From Tamarix chinensis (Eukaryota; Streptophyta; Magnoliopsida; Caryophyllales; Tamaricaceae), in NCBI GenBank assembly GCA_030549775.1, contig CM060175.1:66453245-66517244 (forward strand): 64,000 bases of DNA, written 5' to 3'. The position numbers and the translations under genes are program-made. The notes below the pieces were generated by a model. That model saw only the letters and a list, made by a program, of their open reading frames with translations, made no database searches and had not been told where the DNA came from. Positions 11,705 to 23,400 of the stretch are shown here, in pieces. Within the stretch, counting starts at the first letter, position 1, and each line of letters opens with the position of its first letter.

Positions 11705-14700
11705 AAAAATTAATATTTCCACTTTATCCTAATCCTCTAACCCTAAAGTTTAACCTAATATTGATATATCAACAAATAATCTACCTTATAATCCTAACCT
11801 AAATTACATTGATCATATTTTAACCAAAAACTAAAAATATCAAACCCCATTCTTTTCCCTCTTTTCCTTTTTCTCTCCTTTCCCGCTTGACCGATCCCCC
11901 TTCTTCTCCTTTTCCCCCTTCTCCTAAAGGGAACATTACCCACAAACAATGCTTACATTTCCCTCACTCCCTACCACTTGCAAGACCATTCCCTACTCCT
12001 ATCAACTCCCATCTATTGCGTATGAAGGTTGGGATTGAAAAATTCATCTCACATCTCTTGCACGTCTCTGTAGCATGGATGTATATATATATATACACTT
12101 ACAATGATCAAAATTAAATGCTGCCACCTCTATTTTCTCCCTTTTGTTTTATGCAACCAATGCAACACCACTTCCCTCCTTCATCACCTCCTTCCCGTCA
12201 CCAAAACAACCCAAGATCACCCCCACTAGTGAGCCTAACTAAGGCATTAACACAACCATCGACCACCTTTACCATTACCTCATCCTTAGCACCAACCAAA
12301 ACCACCAAAAATTACCCCAAGTACAGGCAAAACCTACCATTGCTACCCCCTTCTTTATGTAAAACCCACTTATCCTACCCCCTTCATTCAGACATTTTTC
12401 ACCACAACACATACACTACCTTTGGCTAAATCCACCGCACCATTTTATTTATTTTTCCCTTCCTTTATGTAATAGTTTTCACCGCAACATAACCATCCAC
12501 CCTTGGCAGCTTTGGCCGAAGCCTCCTCCACCACTTTGGCAGCTTTGGCTGAAGCTCCTCCTCCTCCACTTTGATAACTTTGGCCAAAGCTTTCCCCACT
12601 ATTTTAGCAGCCACAACTACAACACTCCTCCTCTATTTCATCACCTCTAACCTTAATAATCTGCCCCGCTTGTTTGGCCTCCTTCGCCACTACACACTCC
12701 CTAGCAATGGTAGTTGTGCCGTTACACACCCTCCATTTTCCTTTCCTTGGTTACTCAAGTTCCTTCCAAACAACATCCTTATTTGGTTAGGTTCTATTCT
12801 TTCCTTTAGCCTTATATTTCCTTAAACAATTATTTACTTAGGTGGTTTAATCTTAATGATGTTTTATTATGCTTTTCTTAGGTGATTTTTTTGTGGTCCT
12901 GGAAGAGGCAAAATAGGTTTTGCAAGCTTAGAGACCAGAGTTGATTTAGTAAGGATACTTATCGTAGTATAGGGTTTTTGATTGTTAAGTGTTATACATG
13001 ATTTTATGTTGTACCATGTTATTGTGATTGCATGAAATAATACATGATTGTTGACACTATGATATGTGGTTGGTATTATATGATAGGAAAAGAGTAGGTA
13101 GAGTTCTTGTAATATTGTTATTTTACGTGGAAAAGCCTTTGGTGTCAAATATGGTTGTATCATGAGTTTTATTCATGATATGATGAATGTTAAATGATTA
13201 TGGCAAGGTCTTTGGATAAAAATGTGGATTTTGTAAATGATATTACTAATCACAAAAGATTCACATAAAATAAGGGTTATGCTAACAATAAGGGAATTTT
13301 GGTCAACGTGGGTTAAATATAGAAATCATGGAATTATAAGGTAATATATCATACAAAAATGGCTAAGTAATCTATATGAAGTGTTTGGAATAGTTGTGAA
13401 TGACCTAAGTTTAATAAAGTATGAAAATGGGTTGATTTGGGAGTAGTACCATTAAACCAAATAAGTTATTATCACATAGGCAAAACGATAGAGTTAGACC
13501 ACACAAATTGAACATGTTATCAATATCACTATTTTGGGAATGTATATTAAATTTGGTAAGTGTTTGAGCTCTACATGAAAAGTTATGATATAATTGTGAA
13601 ACTAGGGTTTGCAAGCCCTAGGAATAGTAATTTTTAAGATAGGGTTATTATTGCATGTGTATAACATGAGAGTTAGACCTTAAATTTTGGATATGTTATT
13701 AATAATAATATTTGAGGAAGATATACCAATTTTTTTTGGGTAAATTAGGGTTTGGGGTAATAAGGATCTTAACTCTAGGGAACAACCTTATAACATGTGT
13801 GATGTGCTGAATTATTTTAATGTTTTTTGTATGTGTAAATCAATCATAAATAAAAAAGTATTCATTTAAATTGAAATATCATGTGAGTTGAGAAAATGTT
13901 GTGTTTTTTATAACCGTTTCATCGGATAATCGTAGTGGCTCAATAGCGTTTTGCCTTGAGAGGGTGATGTTTTAATATCTGTTCCATCAAATGATAATAG
14001 TGGCTTAAGTATATTATGTAACACCCCCAAAATTCACTACTAAAAAATTCAGTTTTATTAAAAGTTAAGCGAAAGCAAATATAGTAAATTTCAGGAATGC
14101 TACCATCACACTTAGTACTAGACTGATTTTCTTCCACCATTTCAGTACTAAATGCTAAGGCTAAAAAAAAAGAACACAATTTGCACAAATCTAAGATTAC
14201 ATTTAAATTAGAGTATCACGTTAATGGCATTACAAAGGATAAAATCCACTATTAGTAGTTATAGAAATAAAGTCATTACACAAGAAAATATGAAAGTTAA
14301 CAGGATAAAACCTAGAAGCTTTCTAGATAGCCCTTACGTTCTTAACCCGAAAAGAAATTGAATAGCACCTACAAGCTAGCCTATAAGGGACGCTGCCCAT
14401 TGAGTAGGCAATGGTCCATAAAGGAATCCTTTAGTACTATGGTACTGAGTAACCCTTAATACAAAAATATAAGGTAGGGCCTGCATGCAACACACAATAC
14501 AAATAGAAGAACAATAACATCACAATGCATAGAATTAACCACAACAAACATTGGATAGACTCGTACCACAAGAATCATATATCACAAGTCCATTTACTTA
14601 GCATCTCTATCACTTACCAAGAGAGATGGCCACATTTATACCATAATAATAGATCATAATGGTGTAATCAACCTTATCTAGTCTTAAGCTATTAATTAAA

Positions 14701-16564
14701 TATTATTCATAATCATCTCTCAAATTATACCCACGTGAGTACGGAAATCCTACTATTATAGCTAGTGGATCAGAAATACAACTCTAGGGTTGAACGTACT
14801 TGGCCACTATTCTTTTCCCTTAGATCGGTCTCTAGGGCAAAATGCTCCTAGCTACTATTCTCACTTGTGGATTAGTCTGACCCCGAATTATGTGGATATA
14901 ATTTGAGAGATGATTATGAATAATATTTAATTAATAGCTTAAGACCAGATAATGTTGATTTCACCATTATGATCAACTATTATGGTATAAATGTGGCCTT
15001 GGTGCTTGTCTCTCGGGGTAAGTGTTGGAGATGCTAAGTAAATGGACTTTGTGATATATGATTCATGTTTTACTAGTCTATCTTATATTTTTGTGGTTAA
15101 TTCTATGCATTGTGTATGTTATTGTTCTTGCATTTATATGATGTGTTGCATGTGGGCCCTATCTTTTAGTTTTGTATAAAGGGTTACTCATTACTGTAGT
15201 ACTGAAGGATTTCTTTGTGGAACCCTGCCCATCAATGGGCAGTGTCCCTTACAGGTTAACCCATAGGTGATATTCAAGTTATGTTTGGGTTAAGAGCATA
15301 AGGACTATCCAAAAAGCTTTCGAGTTTTATCCTTTGAACTTTCATATTTCCTTATATAATAATTTTATTTCTATAACCACCAGTTGTGGATTTTATTTGT
15401 TATAATATATTTAACACTACTCTTATTTAAATGTAATAATGGATTTGTGTAAATTGTGTTCTTTCCTTTTTAGCCTTAGCACTTGGTACTGGAGCGGTGA
15501 AAGGAAACCAGTCTAGTACTAAATATAGCGGTAACATCTCCAAAAATTATGATTCCACTCAACTTTTAATAAAACAAAAAAAAAATCACTAGTAAATTTT
15601 GGGGGTGTTACGTGTTGTACCTGAGAAGGTGATTCATACCATTCCATCAAATTAAGAATAGTAGGGCCCCATGCTCATTGCGAATAAGAATATAAATTGA
15701 GTAACCTAATAGATGATACACTAATGATTTAAAGCGGAAGAGTACGTTAGTTAAGACCAAGGTGATATTTTCATATCCATTCCATCGGATGATAATAGTA
15801 ACACGAAAGCATTTTACCCCGAGGAGGTGATGTTTTCTAATCCATTGCATGTAACGATAATAGTGGCTCATGTATTTTGTCCCTAAAAAGGTGCTTCAAT
15901 CTATTCCACCGGATAAAGAATAGTGTGGTCCCTATACTCAATGTAAAAAAAGGAATAAAATTGGTTATATCTAATAAAGAGGTATGAATTAGTATTTACC
16001 TTATGATACTTATTTTAAATTGTGTGAGTACTTATCATCTACTATGAATGCATGTATTTATTTGTATCCTTTACTTGTTACTATTGTTACCTTGCTTTGT
16101 ACGTAGTACACTAACCATTATTTTTTGCTTATTCCCATGAATAGATGACCCTGGTGCTTTTGTGTAGGTCTTTGAGGACCAACTGGATGATTTTTTTTTT
16201 TCTTTTTATGTATTGTATGAGGAGGAGTAACTTTTATCTATAATGGGTGTTTGGACAAAGAGTCATTTTATTCAGATAATGTTTTTACCCATATACCTTT
16301 TGGACTTTTTGGTACTTGGTATCATTGAGTTTGTATTTATTATTGTATCCTAAATTTAATCTTTAAACTTGTATTCGTATTTATAAAATTTTCTCTCATT
16401 TCTAATTACCTTATTTAAAAATAAATTATTTTAACCTTGTGATTGATGTAAGGATAGTTTGGTAAACTAGACTTGTGCTAATTATGATGCTAACATCCAA
16501 TATTTTGATTATATGCTCCTATTGTAAATCAAAAAAATTTAGTAGTAAAATTTGAAATGTTACA
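11705..16564 (+). mobile_element. LTR-like repeat, plus-strand decayed copy containing a fold-back insertion
   Basis: The left part (11705-12830) repeats the AT-rich then pyrimidine-rich order of the 7063 copy. The right part has CCATC..ATAATAGTGG motifs (13915-13990, 15640-15920), the TAATGATTTAAAGCGGAAG motif near 15720, a conserved 'gtacgtagtacactaac' segment near 16100 and a degraded right end AAATTTGAAATGTTACA (to 16564). The left boundary is uncertain because it directly abuts the preceding copy and has lost the TGTAA end. Reading frames at 12118-12429 and 12571-12825 are low-complexity and unsupported. Confidence 0.45.
14017..15612. mobile_element. Fold-back element with ~720-bp inverted arms
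   Basis: The left arm (14017 to about 14742) begins TGTAACACCCCCAAAATT. The right arm (about 14892-15612) ends AAATTTTGGGGGTGTTACG and is its diverged reverse complement. Matching pieces can be read along the whole arms, for example TTTAGTACTAGACTGG against CTTAGTACTAGACTGA, and the AGAACACAATTT.CACAAATC segments. About 150 bp separates the arms. Each arm looks like the right-hand ~700 bp of the surrounding LTR-like family, joined head to head. It interrupts a CCATC..GTGG repeat of the 11705-16564 copy. I found no convincing target duplication. Confidence 0.75.
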
Positions 16565-16925
16565 ACAATGCTTGAGCAACGTTAAATGCTCAAATTGTGG
16601 CTAGTTTGCTACATGAGGAGACAAATATCTTACAAAGGTTCAAGGGATGAAAATGGTTGACCAACATCAAATGAAACATATATGAATTGAGGGAAGGAAA
16701 TGGAAGTCTAGGGAGAGTCTGTGTGAGTTGCTAACTGAATTAAGGAGGGGTATTTATAAAGGGAATGAGGGTGAGGTGCATGAGCAGAAAGGTGCAGGGA
16801 TCGACATGGTTTGACATGGGTTTAGTTCTTCCATGACATAGATTTGGGAAAAAAGGGACGAGGCGTGGCTAGTGGTTCATGCTATGTTGCAAAGGTAGGT
16901 GAAGGGTAGTATAGGGAGGTAAGTA
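16565..16925. other. Spacer between two repeat copies
   Basis: Purine-rich on the plus strand, no open frame of note and no recognisable repeat ends. It may be a leftover internal piece of the element at 11705-16564. Confidence 0.4.
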
Positions 16926-19900
16926 TGTAACACCCCTAAAAATCACAGCTGAAAATTTTTGTTTAATTAAAACCATACACAAGGACAAGGGGTGCTATTG
17001 TCGTGATCAACACAAGCCTGGCCCCCGGCCGGTCTTGCGCCAACCATAAAGCTATCAAAATTCACAATACATTAAACCAATTAGGATATAGAACTGTAAT
17101 GATTTGAAAGATTCATAAATAAAAAGGAAATCAGAGTACATGATTACAGAATCATTATAGAATAAAAAATAGTTACAGCATCAAAGCCCCCAAAGGGAAA
17201 GAACAATATAAACTGTAAGATAGGATAAAAACTGGAAAAAGAAAAGTCCGGATGACACTCACTCTTGGGCCCCATGCCAAGTCTAAGAGGTCATCACTCG
17301 GACCCTCCCTACGCATTGAATGCCTTATAAACATCGAACACAACATCTCCTACCTGCACCAACTCAAAAGGGACCTCTGTTTGTGGGAATGAGTAATGCC
17401 CATGAAATAGATGGCCAATATGTTACATACTGATCAAAGTAACCATATGGATAAGGCAATGCAAGAACAAATAGACAAGTAAGGCATGCAATGCTTAATT
17501 TAGGTTCATAACATCATTCTAGACATAGACCATTATTTTCATCTTACACATTTCCTATATTATTTATACGTGAGTACGGGGACCCCACTATTATAGCCGA
17601 TGGACCAAAAATACTCCACAAGGTAAAATACACCCGACCACTATTATTGCTAGTGGATCGAAAATTACCCTCACTAGCCCCAACTCGCATAGTATTCTAC
17701 TGTAAGTAGTTAGTATCTTTCCTTGATTTAATTCCATATAAGTTTTGGTTCATCGAGCCCGGGACCCCCATTATTATAACTGGTGGAATGAAAAACACTC
17801 CATAGGGTAGAATGTACCTGACCACTCTTATAGCCTGTGGACCGGATATCACTCCACAGGGCAGAATACACCTAACTACTATAAAGCCGGTGGACCAAAA
17901 ATTATCCTCACTAGGCCCGTCTCAATAATCTTTCACTTTAAGTGCTTAGTGTTTTACCTATATCTTATTCCACACACAACCAAGACTAGACATGCACGAT
18001 CCATTGGACTTCCCATGCTCACCCCTTTATTCCTAGTTCTTCGAAAAAGCCTTGTCCCATATCTTTAGACCTTTACACACCGTAGGACTCCAAGACTTCT
18101 TCCCTACCTTTTCCCACTCACCTTGATAAACCTAAATTCTTCTACACATGGATCAAGGCCCACTCTCCATAACTCCGTTTTGACTCACCATTGCCATATT
18201 AGGGTTTTTCCTTAGAAACCCTAATCTAGCCTCAGTGGCCTAACTTATTCCTATTCTACACCGCCTATGTTCCCCTTTGCTACCAAAACCACACCCAACA
18301 CCACAACCTCACTATCCATATTCCACACATAACCATGAAATCCCTAGTTCATTCCCCAAACCTCATTACTTCTCATTTCTTTTATATCATTACCTCATCA
18401 CCCAAACACCTTTCCACTTGACTCACTTCCCCTCCATGTGACACCCTTCCATTCTTACCCCACACTCTAACCATTTCCATTAGTTTTCCATTCCTCGCAC
18501 ACTTCTCCCACTTAAGGTTTCCTCCCAAACCCTAGCCAAGTCCCCCCATGTGCCTTTATACGAACCTACGTACTATTTTTTACATAAGGGCTCCAATCAC
18601 CCCAATTACTCTTTCCCCCACCTTACTCAACTCTCAAGTCAATTTTTCCCAAATAAAAGTCATCCCCATGCAGAGATTAACTACCCTATGCAAACCTTAC
18701 ACTTCTCATGCATATTTTAGTCCATCCTTTTAATTTGTTCACATTATCCCTTTATTTGTCCACCCATAAGTCATGAGATCTTTAGGCTATTCTTACTACC
18801 CTCTAGTCAACTCACTTCCCTTACTCCTTTTATCTTCTCACAACCACACCACACTACGTAAAGCCTCCTAGCATACATGTCATAAATGGCAATATTATAT
18901 AATCACAATACAAGTACACGCCATATCACCATATTACACATGCCATAAAAGCACATATACTTACCTTAGTTCTATGCTTAGCAAGTTGCGCTACAAGTGC
19001 TTAGTTTATAACCGCATAAAGTGCACACATATAACTTAAACATATAATACACATATTAGGCCTTGACCACATCCTTATCTAAAATAATACCGAGATTGGA
19101 GCATGCTTCCTATGCCTCCTTAGATGTTAGACTTGGTTCACCTATAAGAGGAAAACACTAGGGTTAACTTCCTTTTTATTGATTTCACTATTCCCTATTT
19201 TACCTGTAGTAAGAACTAGTATTAGTGGCAATAATATTAATAATAATTTAAGTAGTAATAACAAGGGTATTATAATTAAAGTGGTTAACAATACTATTAG
19301 GGGCAATATTAGCCAAATTAGGGTTAGGTAATCATAATAGTCATGGCAGAATAATAATAACAATAACAATAATTATAATAATGATAATAACTTTAATGAT
19401 GATGATGATGATGATAAGGCTAAAATAATAACTATACTCAAGATAATTCACATTTAAGTAATATCAAGGTTTAGGGCACAACCTGAGTGAAGGTGGCAGC
19501 TAGGGGGCAGTGGCGGCGGTGGTTTTGGGAAAGGTTGGTCTTTTGGGGTTGGAAGAGAGAGAGGGAGGTGTCAGTTGTGATGCGGTGGACTCTTTGGTCT
19601 AAGAGGGTTGCAGTGGTGGTGGTGGTATAGTAGGTTGGCGACGCAGGTGGTGGTGGTTATGGTGGCCGAGAGTGGTGGAGATGGAGGGAGGGGGAACGAA
19701 AGGGAGAAAAGTGAAAGGAAGGTTAGAGGAAGGTAGGGGAGTTTTACTAGGTTGATTGGGTGGCAACAGAGGTGGTGATTGTGGTGAAGGAGGCGGCACA
19801 TAGCGGCAAGAGGGGTGGTGATGTGGTGCAAAGGGCAACTCGAGCTACCCACTTTATACGATTGGGGTGGGTTGTGTAGGGGGTTAAGGGTGGTGGGTGG

Positions 19901-21208
19901 CTCGGTTTGGTGGAGGGTGATGTAGGGAAGGAGTTGGGTGGTGTTTTGGGTGGTGGCGTTATACGGCAGCGGCGTTGCGCAGCAGCGACAACGAGAAGTG
20001 TCGGGTTTTTCTAGGTAGTGCAAAGGAAGGGAAATGGAGGACCATAAGGGTTATTTATAGGTCTAGGGAGGGAGAAGAAGATAAATGGGGGAAGAGGAAA
20101 AGGGGGAAGGAGTGGTAGGAGCTCACTGGTTGGAAGTGGCAGGCCGGTACGAGCCTGTGAAGGTGCAAGGTGTAGATGGAGGATAGGGGAACAAGGATGA
20201 GGCACAGTCACACAGGGAGGCAAGTACATGGTGGGTTTGGCTTGAATTGGTAAGGAAAGGGATGGGGGAGAGAGAAGGGAGCAGGTCGGGGTGTACAATG
20301 GCAGGGGAAGGGAGGATGGTGGTAGGTAGCAGGCGCGACCTGAGGCGCAAAGGAGGGAGTAGGGAGGAGGAAGAAGAAGGAGTTGGGCCAACCAGCTGGG
20401 GGAAAAGAAAAGAAAGAAAAGAGAGGGAGAATGGGGTAGGCAAAAAGGGAAAAAAGGAAGAAAGGAGAGGTGGGCTATGCTCCACTCAGGGGAGAGAAGA
20501 GAAGAGGGGGGAGGTTAGGCTGCATGGGCGAGGCCCAACCGAGGGAAGAGGAAGAGAAAAAAATGAGAAAATGAGAAAAAAGAAGAAAAGGGAAAAAAAT
20601 AGGGTAGTTGGGGTATTTTTGGTATTTCTAAAATATTTAGAAATAATAAAATTAGTAAAAATAAATAATTAAATTCCTTTTTATATTAATTTAGAAATTT
20701 TGGATATATATTCCTAATTTTATTTAGGTTAGCAAATTACCCTAATCTTTCCTAATTAAATTCTATGTTATCTTCCCCTTTTTTTCTTAATTACTCCCAT
20801 TATTTTATTAAAAATATTATATTTAATTAATCTCACAAATAAATTCCTCTTTTATTATATTATTCTAAATTAGGATTTTGGGAAATTACAAAGTACAAGG
20901 TAATGTAAGTTTAGGAAGGGAAAAAGGAAGGAAGTCGTTCGGGGGTTTGTTGCATGGCTTGAAGAGGAAAGGAGGAAACAAGCCAATCAGGACGAGAGAA
21001 AGAAAAGAAAAAGAAAAGGGAGAAATAAAAGAGAAAATGGGGAAAGAAAAAGGAAAAAAGATAAAGAATTTATGATTAGGATTATAATGTTGTTGAATTT
21101 AATAATAAGGAATTAGAGCAAGATAAAAATATCAATTACTCGAGATTAAAATTATGTTAAGATATTAATTACTCATAATTAGGCTTAGATAAAATTAGGG
21201 GTGTTACA
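16926..21208 (-). mobile_element. LTR-like non-coding repeat, minus-strand copy (4.3 kb)
   Basis: It starts TGTAACACCCCTAAAAATC and ends AATTAGGGGTGTTACA. Read on the minus strand it recapitulates the 7063 copy: the TGTAACACCCCTAATTTTATC end, a pyrimidine-rich tract (21070-20400), a TATA box (20059-20052), a C-rich block to about 19450, ATT/ATG microsatellites (19430-19230), the conserved CCTCTTATAGGTGAACC site (19151-19135), and hairpin motifs at 17.9-17.6 kb. The predicted frames 19571-20023, 20011-20391 and 20247-20672 lie in the compositionally biased block and look spurious. No target duplication was found (aagta / tcagt). Confidence 0.6.
20052..20059 (-). promoter_or_regulatory. TATA box of the minus-strand repeat copy
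   Basis: On the minus strand the sequence is CCTATAAATAACCC, equivalent in position and context to the TATA box at 8036-8043 of the plus-strand copy. Confidence 0.5.
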
Positions 21209-21955
21209 TCAGTCAATTGATTTATTGAAACTAATTGATGTGTTGAAGCTGATGTTAAACAACTTTTCCAAAATAAAACTTCCTAAGGAACCAATCAATC
21301 GGTTTATCAAACTATGTAATTAGTTTCTATGGCTTTTGAAAGGTTTAAGTCCTAATTTTTTTTAAAATAAAAATAAAATAATCAATTGGTTTTGAAACCA
21401 TTTAACTGGTTCCAGCTAGAGCTAAACATTTGCAAAATACCTTAAAAAATGTTTTGGAATTTAAAACCAATAGAGTATTTACTTTAAATAAATTATAAGG
21501 AATATTTTAAATATTCTAAGAGATCAAATTAAAATTGTAAAAGCTCAATCAACCTTATAAGAAAAATTCTACGACTTAAAGATTAGATCTTGAGTAGTTG
21601 CGCTTTAGGCATCTTTACAAAATATTTCTCTTGTGCTTTGAAACTTGTTTGATCTTTTAAATCTTATAGTTGAAGGATGATTTGAATAAGTGTGGTTTGT
21701 CATCGGTCTATTTGTTATAGTTCATGTAAACTTAAACAAAAGAGTTAAATCATTAAACACATTTGTTATCATTAAAAACGAAATAAAATATCAATTGACC
21801 TAAAAGGTCAACACGTTCCCATACACAATTAGGGTTTATAAACTCTTAAAAGATGTAATAAAATGTCTATATAGCGAGGCTTAAAATCTACAAACTCGAA
21901 TCCTAAATAGGTTGGGTTCCTCAAAAGAACTAGTTGTTACACCTACTTTCCACCC
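21209..21955. other. Non-coding spacer, nothing recognised
   Basis: AT-rich sequence with loose repetition of 'caattggttt'-like words, resembling the sequence near 1700-1870. No gene and no clean transposon end is visible. Confidence 0.4.
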
Positions 21956-21984
21956 TAAATCCCAATCTCATATATTTTAGTTTC

Positions 21985-23400
21985 TTATTGACAAAGTTTA
22001 AAGCAAGCTTAGTCTTTGGAAAGCCCATTCCTTCTCCATGGTTGGTATAACGATTATTGCTAGGGTAATGCCTGAATCTCTCCCTTTTTACTCTACGAAA
22101 TATAAAATTATTCCTAAGAAGTTCACCAACAAACTTGACTAAATAGTTAGAGCCTTTATCAAGGGTAATTTATAGAATTACCATCTCCTCTTCCACGTCT
22201 CCTCATATACTATTAGTCTTCCTTAGTCTCTAGGTGGCCTTGGCCATGGAACTAAACAACAAAGGTCACCTCATGCACCTTGCTTGGAGTTTCTATTGTA
22301 CTAAGAATAAAATTCCATGCCAAATTGTTCTCGAGACAAGTATATGAGTCATTTGAATAAGCATGATAATCCTTCTTCAACCTAGAAATAAATTTTATAA
22401 ATGATTGTTCTTCTTTGGAAAATCATTCGTTTGATGCTTAGAGCTATCTCCTCAACCTTCTTTTGGAATGACAAATAGGATGGATATTCACCTTTGATCA
22501 CTCGTATTTGTGGACCTCTAAGTGAGCACGAATATTGCATAACTATCAAAGATGATTTTTTTTCCTGGTGCTATCAACTTTTGACCCATATCTATGGTTA
22601 TACCCTCGTGTATTACCTCAATCATCTCTATTGCATCCATATCCTTGGTCCAATCCATCTCCCTTGATACTTCACCATGGGAACTTACTTTATATGGGTC
22701 CTTTATAACTAAATTAGCTTACCGACTTCTATTTTCTAAAGTCATCAACAACAATTCACTTGAATGGTACTAGAGTTAGAATATGAACTTGCAACCCCAC
22801 ATTCATGCCATGTGTTTAGCTACTCCAACATCAAAAACTCCCTACAAAACCCACTCTTTATCATAAGAAAATTACCAACAATGATTGCAAACCTTTCCAC
22901 CTAGCAGAATCTAAATTACTTACCTATTGATTTCACACCAAACATGAAGCAATATGCCTTTGCAACATATAGGTGCTAGATCCATCAAGGAATTATCTAA
23001 TCATACATCATTCACTTATTGGATGAAAACCAACAACACATCTACAACCCTGCATCACTTGTAAATCTCATGGCACATTATCTTTATTTAAAGCACACCC
23101 ATCATTTGGTTTAAGCACAAAAACATTGCATTCTTATGGTCTTTTCAACATAACAGTGGTGCCTTCATTCAACACAAAAATCTTTGAATGGTACTACTTC
23201 AGGGGAAAAGTTGAAGTCCTTCACTAACGTACATATCAATCATGTTTTTAGAGATGTAAATATCTCCCCAACCATGGAGTTTTAATGACTTGCAATTTTT
23301 TTTGTTTTTTATTTATTTTATGTTTTTCCTCAATTTGTATGTGATTTTGTTAAATATAATGTCAACAGGCTTCAAAAGCCATGTCTTGTAAAAAATTATT
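21985..23400 (+). pseudogene. LINE-1 (non-LTR) reverse transcriptase, dead 3' fragment
   Basis: One frame starting near 21985 reads LIDKV-stop-SKLSLWKAHSFSMVGITI, then RVMPESLPFYSTKYKIIPKK, VRAFIKGN and SLGGLGHGTK. This follows the order of the C-terminal part of plant LINE reverse transcriptases (W-K-A..S.AGR, then a V-L-P-Y-M-K-like stretch, then F.WG and LGGLG). Several in-frame stops interrupt it. Downstream sequence to about 23400 is compatible with the zinc-binding C-terminal region and an A-rich tail zone, but is too decayed to follow residue by residue. It is 5'-truncated, as LINE insertions often are. Confidence 0.7.

Noticed and set aside
14017..15612. Target-site duplication for the fold-back element
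   Set aside because: Flanks 'tatta' and 'tgttg' (and shifted versions) do not match, so no duplication is claimed.
19571..20672. Frames of 120-150 codons on both strands
   Set aside because: Same biased block in the minus-strand repeat copy; overlapping frames on both strands, no conserved residues.
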